From Cloeon dipterum (lineage: Eukaryota > Arthropoda > Insecta > Ephemeroptera > Baetidae), in assembly GCF_949628265.1 (NCBI RefSeq), contig NC_088787.1:4082501-4146500 (forward strand): a stretch of DNA of 64,000 nt, written 5' to 3'. Every line of letters starts with the position of its first letter. The first letter of the stretch is position 1. The position numbers and the translations under genes were made by a program. The notes under the pieces were generated by a model. The model saw nothing but the letters and a program-made list of their open reading frames with translations, was not told the origin of the DNA and did not search any database. Of this stretch, positions 21,501-33,820 are shown piece by piece.

Positions 21501-23760
21501 ATGGCCACATCGTCGGGAAAACGGACCAATCCTGGTTCCAAAGAACGAAAGATTCGTACAGCATTCGTATTTGGTAAAGTACCATCGAATCGCTTATCCT
21601 AATTCACTTTTAACTTGGAACAATTATTGTTCAGGTCCAAACGGAGAAAATACGATTGTTGTGTTCGAAAATGATGAGGTGTTTGGTCTCGGCAAAAATC
21701 AAAACGGGTGTCTGGGAACTGGCGGAACAGATGAATTGACGGCGTTCGCGCGCATTGAAAAATTGTGTGGCAAAAAGATTGAACGTACATAAATGAACAC
21801 AAAATTTATCTGAAGATTGAAAATAATGCGTATCTCTATTTATGTTAAAGGGTTTGAATACGGCTCCTTTGACAACAAATTCAGCATTTTTGCCATTTCG
21901 GCGATTGGCAACCTTTTCTCATGGGGAGAAAACAGCTATGGCCAACTTGGACTAGGGACGGAAAGTTACACCAGAGTTCCCACCAAAATTCGGGTGTCTT
22001 TGGACTGGAATGTTGTTCGAGTTGCCTGTGGAAGGTATCACACACTGGCCCTGACAGTTGAGAGACAGGTAATTGTTTTTTTATCAGACTTTGTATATTT
22101 ATTTAATTTAAATCATCATGCAGGTGTTTGCCTTTGGTCAAAATCTGTATGGCCAACTAGGTCTGGGGTTGTCGGGTGGTCTCGTGACGAATCCTCAAAA
22201 GATTTGTGGACTACTTCGGGGGAGAGTTGTCACTTCGATTGCATGCCAAGCTCTCTCTTCCTTTGCTCTTTTGGCTTCAGGAGAGGTAAAAATACTAATT
22301 AAACAATTCTGCATTTTATGTACATTGTTGCAGATTTTGGCTTGGGGTTCCAACTTGAATGGAAGGCTGGGTTTGCCTTTGTCTCAAACGGAAACTCCAA
22401 ATACTCCTTGCGAAGTCGAGGGCCTGAATAAGATTTCCATTTCACGTGTCGTCTGTGGAGACCATTTCACACTGGCTTTGTCTAAGGAAGGAGCCATTTA
22501 CGCCTGGGGAGGAAACATGTATGGCCAGTTAGGAAACGGCTTAGAGTTTGTCAGGACCCCAACCATTATTTCTAGCGAGATGGGTGCAAGGTGAGACAAT
22601 TTTTTAAAATAATAATTGCACTAAATCTCGAATTTTTAAATTAACTACAGGGTGAAAGACATTGATGTCTCCCGCTTTGAGGATCACACGTGTGCAGCAA
22701 TAACTGAAAATGATCAGGTTTACATGTGGGGCAGCCAGAGTGGTAAGTTTTAAAATAATTAATAACCAGCCATATTATTAAATCTCTTTCATTTACAGGA
22801 ATAACCATCAAGAAACCAATCCGTACTACCTGCTCGTCTTTGGACAAAGTTTTCTCTGATGCCTCGTCTTCTGCAGTGTCTTGCCAATTGAAAGGGATGA
22901 TGAAAGAACAGGATGCCAGGGAGGACTCAATCATTAAGTGCATCCAGAAAGGGTTTGACAATCCTGTAAGTTCTCATTTCACTTATTCCTAGAAAATTTC
23001 CACAATTTTTAAATCTCGCTTCAGGAAACAGCTGATGTTACATTCATTGTCGAGGAAAGGAAAATCCACGTGCACAAATTCGTGTTGATGATGAAAAGTG
23101 TTGTCTTCAAGAAACTATTCCTAGGAAATTGGAAGGACAGCTGCGCAAAGTAATTGCGAAATTGGGCAATATAATATGTTTGAATCTTGAAATTGTTTCC
23201 ATAGGGAGCTAAATATTGAGCGGTACAGCTACGACTCCTTCTACGCTTTCCTCAAGTTTTTCTACACCGACGAGATGGATTGCACACCAGAACTGGCTCC
23301 TGGTATGATGGCCTTCTTTAAATCTTATATCTTTGTTCAAATTCTATTTCTTTGTAGAAGTCTTCGCTGCAGCCCATTTCTATCGAGTGTCTGGCCTGAT
23401 GGAGGAGTGTGAAGAGATCATGAAATCCAATTTGTCGGTGAAAAATGCAGCTGCCATTTACGAGGAGGCAACTTTATGTGGAGCCAAAGTAAATGTTTTC
23501 TTGGAAAAGTCTTGGAATTAACAATAAATATGACATTTTAGGACCTTGAGAAGTTCTGCTTCAATTATTGCAAGAGGAATCTGGTTGAAGCAGTGCACAG
23601 TTTCGAGTCTGATGAGTGCAAAAGGGAAGCCATCATGGACGTTTACCGACGTGCGGCCAATCAAGATACAAACTGGAAGAACAGTTTGGCTGAACTCTTC
23701 ATCCATGCCGTTGGAACTACATTCAATTTGATTTCTCTCTGCAAATTTTCTTGCAAATAA
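21501..23760 (+). CDS. RCC1-repeat/BTB/BACK protein (copy 4)
   Basis: Complete 11-exon gene of 563 residues. Exons are 21501-21573, 21635-21784, 21851-22068, 22124-22285, 22334-22590, 22651-22742, 22799-22965, 23025-23149, 23205-23302, 23358-23488 and 23542-23760. The start reads MATSSGKRTNPGSKERKIR. RCC1 blades include FSWGENSYGQLGLG with VACGRYHTLAL, FAFGQNLYGQLGLG and YAWGGNMYGQLGNG. The BTB domain (DVTFIVEERKIHVHKFVLM) is at about residues 375-445 and is followed by FLKFFYTDEM and a BACK helix bundle. It shares all intron positions with copies 2, 3 and 5 but is on the opposite strand. It is the closest to a canonical RCBTB and may be nearest to the ancestor. The orphan exon at 11605-11762 derives from a close relative. 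A possible polyadenylation signal is near 24160. Confidence 0.93.
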
Positions 23761-24245
23761 TGTGAGTTATTATTTGAGTTCAAGCTTGCTAGAAAGGCAA
23801 AAGCATTGAGTGCTTTTTGTAGTTTATGGAATTTCATTTAATCAGCATTTGAGATTCTTAAATGATCCAGGCTGGAAACTGGAAATCAAAACAAAGTTGA
23901 TTCTTTTGAACTAAAGGTTTACTACTGTTTATTCAACGAATTTTTCCCACCAATATTGTCTGTGAACTGCTTTTTTTATTTGAGTTGTCTACATTCCGCT
24001 CTGGTAATGGTTTGTGAGCCACCTGAAGTTTGTATTATTTTTGGATAGAATTATGTGAACATGTTTCACTGCGATACATGCATGAATTTGATACTGAATT
24101 ATTTTTTAGAATGCTACTGCTCTGGTGGCACTCGAGCAATGTAACGTTTGGAATATGAAATAAATTGGACTTGAAGTCACAAATCAAAAATAAATTTTAC
24201 TCCAATAAACCCAGGGAAAGAAAGTGCATAAAACTTTATTTTATA

Positions 24246-24590
24246 TTTATGGAGGATGCGTAGGTCAATTTCAAAGAATTCGCAAATATCAATTTTGTGC
24301 AGAACTAAACGCCTTTTAAATTTATTTATATTTATCAGCCCCTCAAAAAAATCCTCTTGTTTACAGTGGGTGTGTGTTTAGAAAATAAAGCAACAAGAAG
24401 GTCCGAGAGACTCCAGCCTCCTTCATTTTGGCTGCTGAAAATAATTTTTTTCGTGATTTTAAGTGTCTTTGCCACCCGCGCGCAGCGCAGCGCCAGTCGG
24501 AACATTTTAGGTCACGTGAGCAGCTGCCCAGCCGCCGTGAGTCTTGCTTAGCTGCGCCAGCCGCCTGTGAAAAAGGTCAACATTAAAAAA
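24246..24590. repeat. Noncoding duplicated block, member 1
   Basis: Colinear with 26171-26575. Shared motifs are TCAGCCCCT or ACAGCCCCT, AGAAGGTCC, GAGACT-AGCCTCC, GCTGCTGAAAATAATTTTT, GGTCACGTG and GCAGC, then CCAGCCGCC-GTGAAA. The E-box CACGTG is kept in both. No frame is conserved between them. Confidence 0.7.
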
Positions 24591-26170
24591 AAGGAAAAAA
24601 TTCTCTTTTTCACCCTCTGAACAAAAGGCTTGGTGTATTCACCCTTTTAATTAATCCTATACAATCACAGCAGAATTCTAAATAATTCATGCGTTTTGAT
24701 TTTGAAGCAGGATATTCTTTTGCGTCAGAATTTGATTAGATGATAGGAACAGGCTTGCACCTCACTTAGCGCGCATTTGCACGCACAAGGAAGAAATGTG
24801 TCAACAATACACAACTTAATGCTAGGGAAATGAACTTGATACAGCTGTCAAAATTAAAAGATAACATATATGCTCAGGATTTTTGTTTCCAGTATCAATA
24901 AATTACATTACGAAATGTTTGGTTATGTTTCTGCTGAATAAAAAATGTAGTCATTTCCAAATAAAGAAACACTGCGTTCAAAATGTTAAACAATTTCTTA
25001 CTGCATAGAGAGAGGCTGATGAAAACTGCAAAATTCAGTTTCAACCCAGACATTTTTAAATCTTTCCATATGCTAAAAGTGTATTAACTTTTACACAAAA
25101 CATTGAATAAAAAGTCCCTGAAACTAGATTTATTATAGTTAAATTTTAAACCTAATCCTGGAAGCATATTTTTATCCTTATTAGCAAACAGGTTATTTCT
25201 GTGCCTGGCAATAAGAAATATTCTGTTCAAGATAAGAAAACTCGACAAATAAAAATAGCTGGCGCTGTAATCATTTAACGCATTAAAAATCTCTTGAAAA
25301 CCCAACATCTCTTCTAGATGCGACAAATATAATTTTAAAAAATAAGCGATAAGCGATCGACGCGGAACACGCCGAGCTGCTTTTCACACTGGCTCGCCTC
25401 TTCGTGATAAAAAATGAGCTCGTGCACCACGCGGCGGGTCTCCGCAGCATTCCTTCTCGCGCTTCTCTCGCTGCCCAATTAAAAGCAGTCGCCACCCTGC
25501 GCTTTTCAATCTCCCTTTTGGCCTATTTCGAATTTTATTGATTCCTCTCACTCTTGTCACTGAAAAATCGGAGCAAAAAACTAAACCAGGCCACTCGTCA
25601 TTGAGGCCAAAAAAGACGAGTCTTCTGAATAGCTGTCGGCGAGCACATTATTTGACTTATTTTTACCTCCACCTGTCCTCAGGTCGTGCCACCTGAGGAC
25701 TGTTTTACGCGGATTTGCCCACGTCAACGCTTATTATTGGATCCTTCGAGCTTCTTATACGGATATTACTCTCGGTCTCGCGGAGAGCTGCAAATTGCAC
25801 ACGGGCGCGGCGCCTAAACGACGTATCCGTCTAATATTTCGACGGGTTAATAGATTGAAAGTAACAAAGTCTCAAATGGAAGGTCTCAACGAGCGCTACC
25901 ACCCGACCTACCCTGACGACCTATTTCAGGAGAACCCACCCTGAAATCGATCAAAGAGCCTCTTTTCACGATTTTTCCAAGGCACCGCCTGGATCATTTT
26001 GATACATAAGTGAACATCCGCTGGTGTTTTTGAGGATCTTCTCAACATATATCACGCAAAATAACATTGTAGCCCGAAGAGAGCTGGCCCGTGGAGCAGC
26101 TTGTTGGCGCAGCAAGCGCTTCTATAAAATATACGATTGGCTATTTTTGTTCATAAAAATTACTTTGTTA

Positions 26171-26575
26171 TTTATGGGGGAAATGGAGGTAATTTTCAAA
26201 TAATTCGTGAATATCATTTTCATGCAGAGCTAAAAGCCTTGTAAATTTATTTTTAAATAACAGATAACAGCCCCTTGAGATGATTCCTCTCGTTTCACAT
26301 AGTGGGTGAGTTTAGAAAAAAAGCGACGAGAAGGTCCAAGAGACTTAAGCCTCCATCCTCCGTTTTTGCTGCTGAAAATAATTTTTGTGCGATACTTTAA
26401 TTGAATATTAATTAGAGGTCTCAGCCAGCCGGATATTTTTGGGTCACGTGGGCAGCCGCCAGCCGCGAGATTTAAGGTGGCTTCTACGCGTAGAAGATAA
26501 TTTAAAATAGATGTGGCTTATTGTTAGCTACACCAGCCGCCGGTGAAATTGGGTCAAAAATTAAAAAATGCAGGA
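26171..26575. repeat. Noncoding duplicated block, member 2
   Basis: Partner of 24246-24590, same orientation, with an extra 50-bp insertion near 26480-26520. Both keep the GGGTCACGTG or AGGTCACGTG box and the CCAGCCGCC end, which suggests a shared regulatory or mobile origin. Confidence 0.7.
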
Positions 26576-28350
26576 GACAAATTCATTCCGGGCCGTTGAG
26601 CATTATCAAACTTCCCGTTTAAAATATTTTCAGCTAGCGCCGCAGGGAAAAAAATTCTGCTTATAGCCGATCCCACCAGCTGTCGCCATAAATAATCTCG
26701 CAGCTGAGACCTCTACTATTAATTAGTTTAATCTTCCTTTCATGGTTAAAGAGAATGACAGGTTTGAGTATATGATCAAACCGTATTTTCAGGATTAATC
26801 CTAATCCCGAAAAAGTAGATAAAATAAGAGGTTTTATGTGTGGCAAAGCGGTGCACTGTTGTAAATGACGCAGTTGGGACTAATTCTCGTCTGTTAAGAA
26901 TAATTTGCAGGAGCGGATCATAAAAGTGATAGCGATTTAGGTGAGTATCGTCTTCAACATTTATGACATTTGTCATTGTGCTGCAGTTGTGAGTGGGACG
27001 TGTGTGCTTGTGGTGACGTCTTCAGGGCCGTTTGCAGACTGCAGACTCAGGTAGGCAAAAGCAGTTTAATATTCGTAGGTGGATCAAAATATCAGAAAAT
27101 ACAGTTAAAATACACAGTATACTGAAATATATCATCTCATTTTGGTTTTTGCTTCATAAAATATTTCTAAAATTCTTTGTTTGTGTCAGCGACGCGGGGC
27201 AGGGCCGCCGAATGGGCGCAGTCGGCCCTGCCGGCGCGCCTTCTCCCTATCACGAGGTCAGAGTCTTTTCTTCTGTGGCCAAAGTAGACTTTACAGGGTG
27301 CAGGGTGGACAAGAAGGGAAAATGCCCAGTTACTATACCATACCAGTTTATTGTAGTTATAGCGGCGACAGTACACAGCGTGGCTACCCAGAGGGACGAG
27401 CGGGGGAGCGTGAGAGTTACCCTCTTGCTCGTGTGCCGTCAGGAGAGAGAATGCGTTGGTGCGAGCGGGTCGTGTGCTCGTGAGGGGGAGGCTCTGGCGT
27501 TGCCTTTATTGATACCTGAGTTTCTCCCTCCGCTCTCCCTTGTGGGTGCCCGAAAGTTAACGTAAATGCATATCGGTGCTGAACAATTATTAATGCGATC
27601 GTAATATCGTCAGGTAAAACCCTGACAGTTTGCTGAATATATATGGTAAGAAAAAAGTGCGATGTTTAAATCATATTTCGGATTTTTCTTTGAAATACAC
27701 AACTCTAAATTATGTAATTAATAACCTAAAATTTTTAATTAGCCTCTCAAAAAAGTCCAAGGAGAAAGTCCATCTTTTATGGCGCAGCTCTGTACGCAAT
27801 TGTCCTTATCAGTAATTTTCGTAATTGTAATCTTTGTTTGGCTTTCGGATAAAAAAACAAACGTCATATCTTATCATCTCCTATAATAGTGCCAGTGGTT
27901 TGGTGGCTTCACGTTCAATGCGGCACACCTTGTACGTGTGCTCCGCTAATTTTTAATTGGAAAAAATACCAAGATATGGAAAAGCGATTTTTTAAGTATT
28001 TTCTACTGAAATCATAAACTGCTGCAAGGAGGGAAACAAAAACCAATAATTCAATCGTTAGGTGGTGTGAATGAGCCACGACCCTTTACAATTATTGAAA
28101 ACATTCTCAGACAGTATATTATGTGAACATGTCGCAGGCACAGGAAACTTGTGGGTGTTAAATTAGCCACGTTTGCTGACGAGCCGAGGCTTTTTTTGGA
28201 TTTTAGGGATTTTAGACTGATCAAGATGCTGTGATTTTTCGCTCATCCTATATGATGATATAAAGTCATCAACATGTTAAAAATTTCACGTTTTTTAGTT
28301 TAATTTACGAATCACTAGCTGAATGCTTTCAGATTAATGATCGGGATAAA

Positions 28351-31300
28351 ATGGAGGCAGACATTGAAAAAATTGTATTAGAGGGTAAGACCGATCTTCT
28401 TACATCGTGGGTAATTTCGTGAAATTAATTGTTATCATATCTCAGGGGAGAGAAAGGGTCGACCTGACGCTCCAGCAAATCTTGGGTATTTTGAGAGAGA
28501 AGTTAATGGAGAAACAGTCAAAGAAAACGCAGACAAGTATTTTATTTGTATAACTTTAATTTATCTCCGATTAATTTACTGTCCCGCAAGTGTGTGTGTC
28601 CTGGTTGTCCATTACGACTTTAAAAATGCCAGAGATCCAAAGATAGTTCGACATGGAGACAAGGAAGACGTAATAAATCTTGAGAGAACCTTCAAACAGA
28701 ACCGGAAATGCAACTTTCGCAGTCTTTTGTCGCCGAAAAAGGAGGTCCTCCTGCAACTGCTCAGAGACCAAGACAGCATTCTGCGTTTTTTCGGCTCAAA
28801 AGGTCCTTAATGTGATTTAAAATCTGTAAATTCTAGATGTTTCCCTAAATTTCTAGATGGCATCCCTTCGGTTTTCGTGCTTTACATTTTGTCACATGGA
28901 GACAGAGAAGGTGTGATATATACCGACCACTACCAGAGCACAGAACCAAACGATTTCGTTTCCTTTACGACAAAAGAGATTTTTGAATCTCTCAAACAGC
29001 TATCTGGCTTTGAGGAATGCTTTAAAATCGTAAATTTTGGTGTAAGTCTCGCAAATATTCCTGCTGCATCTTCAAATTTAAAGATAATTTACAGCCCTGT
29101 CGAGGGGAAATCAATGATGTGGTTTTTAACGCGAACCAGAAACCTACTTCTATGAAAAACGAAAACTCGACTCAAATTACAATTAGCCCTCGAATGCGAA
29201 ACTTGGTGGTCTTTTACTCGACAGTTGAGAGTAAGACCCAGAATCTTAAAAGTACTTTGTTTATATTATTAAATTGCGAAGCTACTCGAGCAAGACGAAA
29301 TGCATATGGATCGACGTTTGCTTTCCTGTCGTGCCAAGTGCTTGACTCGTTGGAGAAGGACGAACCTGTGATCAATGTCCTGACGTCTGTACAGTTAAGA
29401 GTCCACCTCAACTTAGAGAGTGATTACGACTTTAAAGAGAGAAAATACCTTGGCCAAACCCCAGAAGTCAAACTTTTCGCTCACAGCAGAAATTTCAAAT
29501 TGTGCAAGTAAGTCTTGTTCTATCTTTTCTGTTTTTGAAGGAGCAGTGCCCGCAGGGCCAACGAGCTAGCACCATTCGTTTTTCAATAATTAGAGTGTGA
29601 AGGCTATAAAAAATGTAATTAAATGTTGCATGATTCCAGGAGTTTGAATGCACCGATCTCTTCTGGCTCAACTTCTGACGGTAAGGGAGTTAGACCGGAA
29701 AAGCCTGCTGTTGAATCAATAGGAGAATTTTACCCTTGGGCGTCACCCTCAGGAGACAAAATGCGACATCGCCGCGCATTTATTTTTTTCGCTGAGTTTG
29801 ATCACATGATGAAAGGAATGATAGAAGGTCTATTGAACCTAGATTTCGAGGTCAGCGATAGAACTCTCAGTGCAAATAACTGGGAGCTCTATGTCGAAGA
29901 AGGTACAGAAAATTTTTAATGTTTTGTTTTATTATTTATTAAGGGTATTTTTACTTTTGCATATAGCTTCTAGTCTTCCACCTAACGTTGGCTGCATTAT
30001 CACGTGTTTGTTTGCACAAGTGAGTGAAACAAGCGACTCAAACGAAATTTGCGTTCTTGTGGACAACGAAAAAAAGAAAATCTCCGAATTTCTCCACAGA
30101 TTCATTGGCCCAAATAACGACAAGTGGATCGGAAAGCCTAAAATATTTTTCGTTCTAAATCAAACAGTATCAGCCATGAAAAGTGACTACGTAAGTAGAG
30201 TTTTTTGGACACTTTTAAGTTTTATTATGTATTCATTATTTTTAGATCTCTAATACACCAAATTACTACATATCAGCTACGAACCACAGTGGATGGCTTG
30301 TCCTTGTTTTGCGCGATAAAGGTTTTAATACAAATAACATCTCTGCTTTCTTCAATATTTACTTGAACTTATTTTAATTCTCAGAGAAACAACAAAAGCT
30401 GATTAACATCTTGAAGGGCCAAGAGCTGAAACGAGGAATATGTCTGCAAGAATTGCTCGCATCTCTTCTCGTCTCGAAGGAAAACCAAGATTTGCTCAAC
30501 ACAACGCTTCAGTTTAAACTTGACTTCCCTGATTTTCCGAGATCATTTGTAAAACTTAACTTCAGTTTGATGATGTACGGAGAATATTTTCCATTTGGGA
30601 CAATAGGCTTTGATGAGTTGTTAAAAAAGGCAAATCCATCAGATGTGAGCAAAATTTGGCTGTTAAGCTCAGACGCAGGGGCAGGAAAATCGACTGTACT
30701 AAGGGAAATGGCGTTCCAACTCAAGAAAGCAAACCCTGGATTTAAAATATTCCGTATCGTCCTCTCGGAAATATCGTTTAACATAAATACGCGCGCATTG
30801 AAGGAGTTCGCATTCTTAGCAAAATTCACACACCATTCGCTTGACGAGGTTACCGAAATAGTAAAAAATAAAAAAGTTATGGTCTTCCTCGATGGATTTG
30901 ATGAAATCACTCAAAAATTCCAAGAAAAAGTTCTGAAATTAATCGAGGTTTTAAGACAAGAACAAATTTCAGTTTGGATCGGAACAAGACCTCATGCGGT
31001 AGAAGCGATCAAGAGAGTAGTTTCAGATGCTGTTTTAGTGAAAATAGAGCCTCTGAACAAAGAAAAACAAGTCGAATTATATCAGATGGAAACTGGCAGA
31101 AATGAAAATGATTGCAAAACATTCGTCAGAAATTTCCCTCTGAAGGACATCTTGGAAAATCCTTTGCACCTCTCGTTAGTTGCTCAGTGCGGGAATGAAG
31201 ATAACTTGTACAAAATTTATGACAAAGTTATCAGGCATAAAGTTCAAGAGTGTTTAATTAATCGAGAAGGATGCGGGAAGGATAGCCCGAAGTTTCAAGA

Positions 31301-33820
31301 AAAAGTTGAAGAATCACTCTCGCTTCTTCAAAATATAGCATTCCGATACATCGATACAGGTGGTTATCGTGAGATAGACGCAAATTTTGACCAAATCAAT
31401 GGTTTGGGGGTTGTCTATTTTGAAAAAGGAAGTTTCATTTTCTTACATCAGACATTTGCTGAATTTCTCACAACTCAAAAATTCATTAGAGACATTACAG
31501 AAAATGGTGTACCGTTGTTTGTCTTGAACGGGATGGAAACGATAGGAATTCGATATCACAGTGAGAAGTTTGGTCAGTGCCTATCAAGTTTCTGGATATA
31601 TTCTATTCCTCTATTCTTAATAATGAAAATTCGATGGAAGTGCACAGAGAAACTGTTCTCGCAGCAGTAAAATCAAATCCAGTAAAATTTATGAAATTAG
31701 TTATTTTGGGTAACTTAAAATGCACATTCGGAATCGTGAAACCTTACATATCATTTATTGAAAAAGGAGAAGGCTACATTTTCCTGGCAAATGACATTGA
31801 GCTCTTGAACTTATCGATTGAACATGCCGACGAAATTGCCGCTCAGTTTGTTGAAATTGATTTTCTTGAAAGTGAGGCTCAGTTGGTAAAATATCTGCCT
31901 CATTTATTATCTTATGCGGAAACATACAACGCCATTTCCTTTCTTGAGGCGCTGAGACAGAAGTTTAGTTCATTGCCACAGTTGGTCAAGTCTATCCAGT
32001 CTGAAATACACGTAGGAGTATTGGCAGTTCACTTGGGGCGCGATAAGATTCTGGATTTACTTATGCAAATTGGAGTTGTGATTTCAAATCTTGAAGAGGC
32101 TCTTTCCATTTCTTGCTTTTTAGGAAATGTGAATAACGTAAAAATCCTTTTAGAACAGGGCGCTAAAGAAGCGGAAATAAACTCAGTGAATGAATACCGC
32201 GATCCTTTAATGGTCGCTGTAAAATTCGGTCACCTAAACTTGGTAAAATTTCTTTTGGAAGAAAAAATCAGTGGATTGAAACGCAACGCCATTTCATTTG
32301 AAATTGATGAGTTTAAAGAAGAATGGAATGCTTTCCACTACTCAATATATTATGGCCGAATAGAAATTGCGAGGTACTTGTTGGAAAAAAGCCCAAAAAT
32401 TAAATTCCAGTCCACAAAAAAAGATGAAAGTCCGTTACATTTAGCAGTAATGGGCCGAAATTTGGACACGTGCATTTGGCTTGTAGACGAAGTGGGCGTT
32501 GACTTAAATGCATTGCTTCCAAGTGGGCATCCAAAGGATAGTTCATATTATTACAATCTCTTCATGGACTATTTCTTAATGCTTCAAAGGGACATCCACA
32601 GCGCTGATGAAAGAGGAAAAACGTTACTGATGTGTGCAGTCGAATACGGTAATGTGACATTAGTTCACAAATTGATAGAGTCTGGTGTTAATATTCGAGC
32701 AAAAGATATAAACGGATGGAACGCTTTTCACTTCGCTTGTAGATTAAAGTACAAAACTGTAATTCAATTGTTGCAAAGCAAAGATTGTCAGTTGGCCAAG
32801 GGAACTACGGGACAAGGTCAAACTGGATTGCATATTGTTTTAGAAAGTTGCGACAGAGATTTCAACGAAAATTTCCTGGACTATCTTATCGATAAAATCG
32901 GAATCGACGGTTTAAAAATCAAAGACAAAACAGGACGGAAAGCATTGGATATTGCATCGGAAAGAAACTTAAATTGTGTCGACTTTTTAATGACGAAAGA
33001 TGTTGAACTTGATTTTAGGAATAAACTAGGAGAATCGTGTCTGCATGTGTCCGCGAAAATGGGGAACATGGAAGCTCTGCGAACGTGGATTACCCTGGGT
33101 GGGGACTTGAGTCACCAAGACCAACAAAACGGTTGGACTGCTCTTCACTTTGCGGTTTGTTACGATCATTTGGATTTCGTGAATGAGCTTTTGGTCTCGG
33201 GCGTTGATGTGAATTCTTCAGATAAATTTGGGCGGATCGCACTTCACGTTGCAGTCTTTTGTAATTTTAACTTAAGAGCTCTAGAATTTTTACTCAAAAA
33301 TGGAGCTGACGTAAATAAAGTTGATTTTGAAGGGTGCACCCCCTTGCATTTCGCCGCACAAAGAGGACACACTGATGTAGTAGATAAACTTTTAGAATTT
33401 GGTGGAGACCTGACTTTGACAGATTTTGAAGGGAAAAACGCTACGCACCACGCGTTAAACCAATTTTCCACGTTTATGCAAATTGCTAGGAAAAACATCG
33501 ACTTAGTGAAACAGTGTCTGCATAATGGAGATACGTCTCTTCATTTGGCAATTAGATGTAAGAGTCTTAAAGGTCCTTGCACGACTTTTTTGTGGCTCGT
33601 GGATCAAGGAGTCGTGGATTTAAACGCAAAAAACAACTCGGGCGAAACAGCGTTGATTCTCGCTTGCAAATTAAAAAGGTGGGACTTTTCTAAACACCTG
33701 CTGAGTAAACACGTTGATGTCAACGCGAAAGACCGAGAGGGAAAATGTGCGCTGGACTACGCACAAAATGTGAAAACCCCTGATCTAGAATTAGTCCAAA
33801 AGCTAAAAGAGCTTGCGTAG
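28351..33820 (+). CDS. Caspase-pseudocaspase-NACHT-ankyrin protein (NLR-like)
   Basis: Eleven predicted exons join in phase to 1,603 residues: 28351-28384, 28446-28536, 28591-28802, 28857-29041, 29095-29230, 29282-29507, 29640-29902, 29967-30190, 30246-30321, 30385-31506 and 31578-33820. Residues about 25-290 are a caspase: VCVLVVHYDF start, catalytic His126 in LSHGD, Cys176 in a CRGE context created by splicing, and a p10-like YSTVE segment. Residues about 320-480 resemble a second caspase (GKPKIFFVL), but LSHG and CRG sites are replaced. Residues about 570-860 are a NACHT NTPase with Walker A DAGAGKST (Lys584), Walker B VMVFLDGFDEI and LHQTFAEFL. Residues about 960-1600 hold some 15 ankyrin repeats (TPLHFAAQRGHTDVV). 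A plausible role is an intracellular sensor whose ankyrins detect a ligand, NACHT oligomerises and the caspase is activated by proximity. No CARD, DED or Death domain is seen. Confidence 0.88.

Larger units (their letters stand above)
23761..28350. other. Long intergenic region upstream of caspase-NACHT gene
   Basis: AT-rich with GC-richer islands at 24470-24560, 25350-25500 and 27190-27540. It contains the duplicated pair 24246-24590 and 26171-26575. The GC-rich stretch at 27181-27560 has overlapping short frames on both strands and no recognised domain. No conserved coding exon was seen. The promoter of the caspase-NACHT gene should be in the last few hundred bases, but no motif could be assigned. 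Confidence 0.5.

Noticed and set aside
24357-24551. 64-codon frame in the duplicated noncoding block
   Set aside because: The frame is not kept in the second copy at 26171-26575.
27032-27565. 177-codon plus-strand frame and overlapping frames in GC-rich DNA
   Set aside because: Several frames are open at once from base composition, and none shows a recognisable domain or signal.
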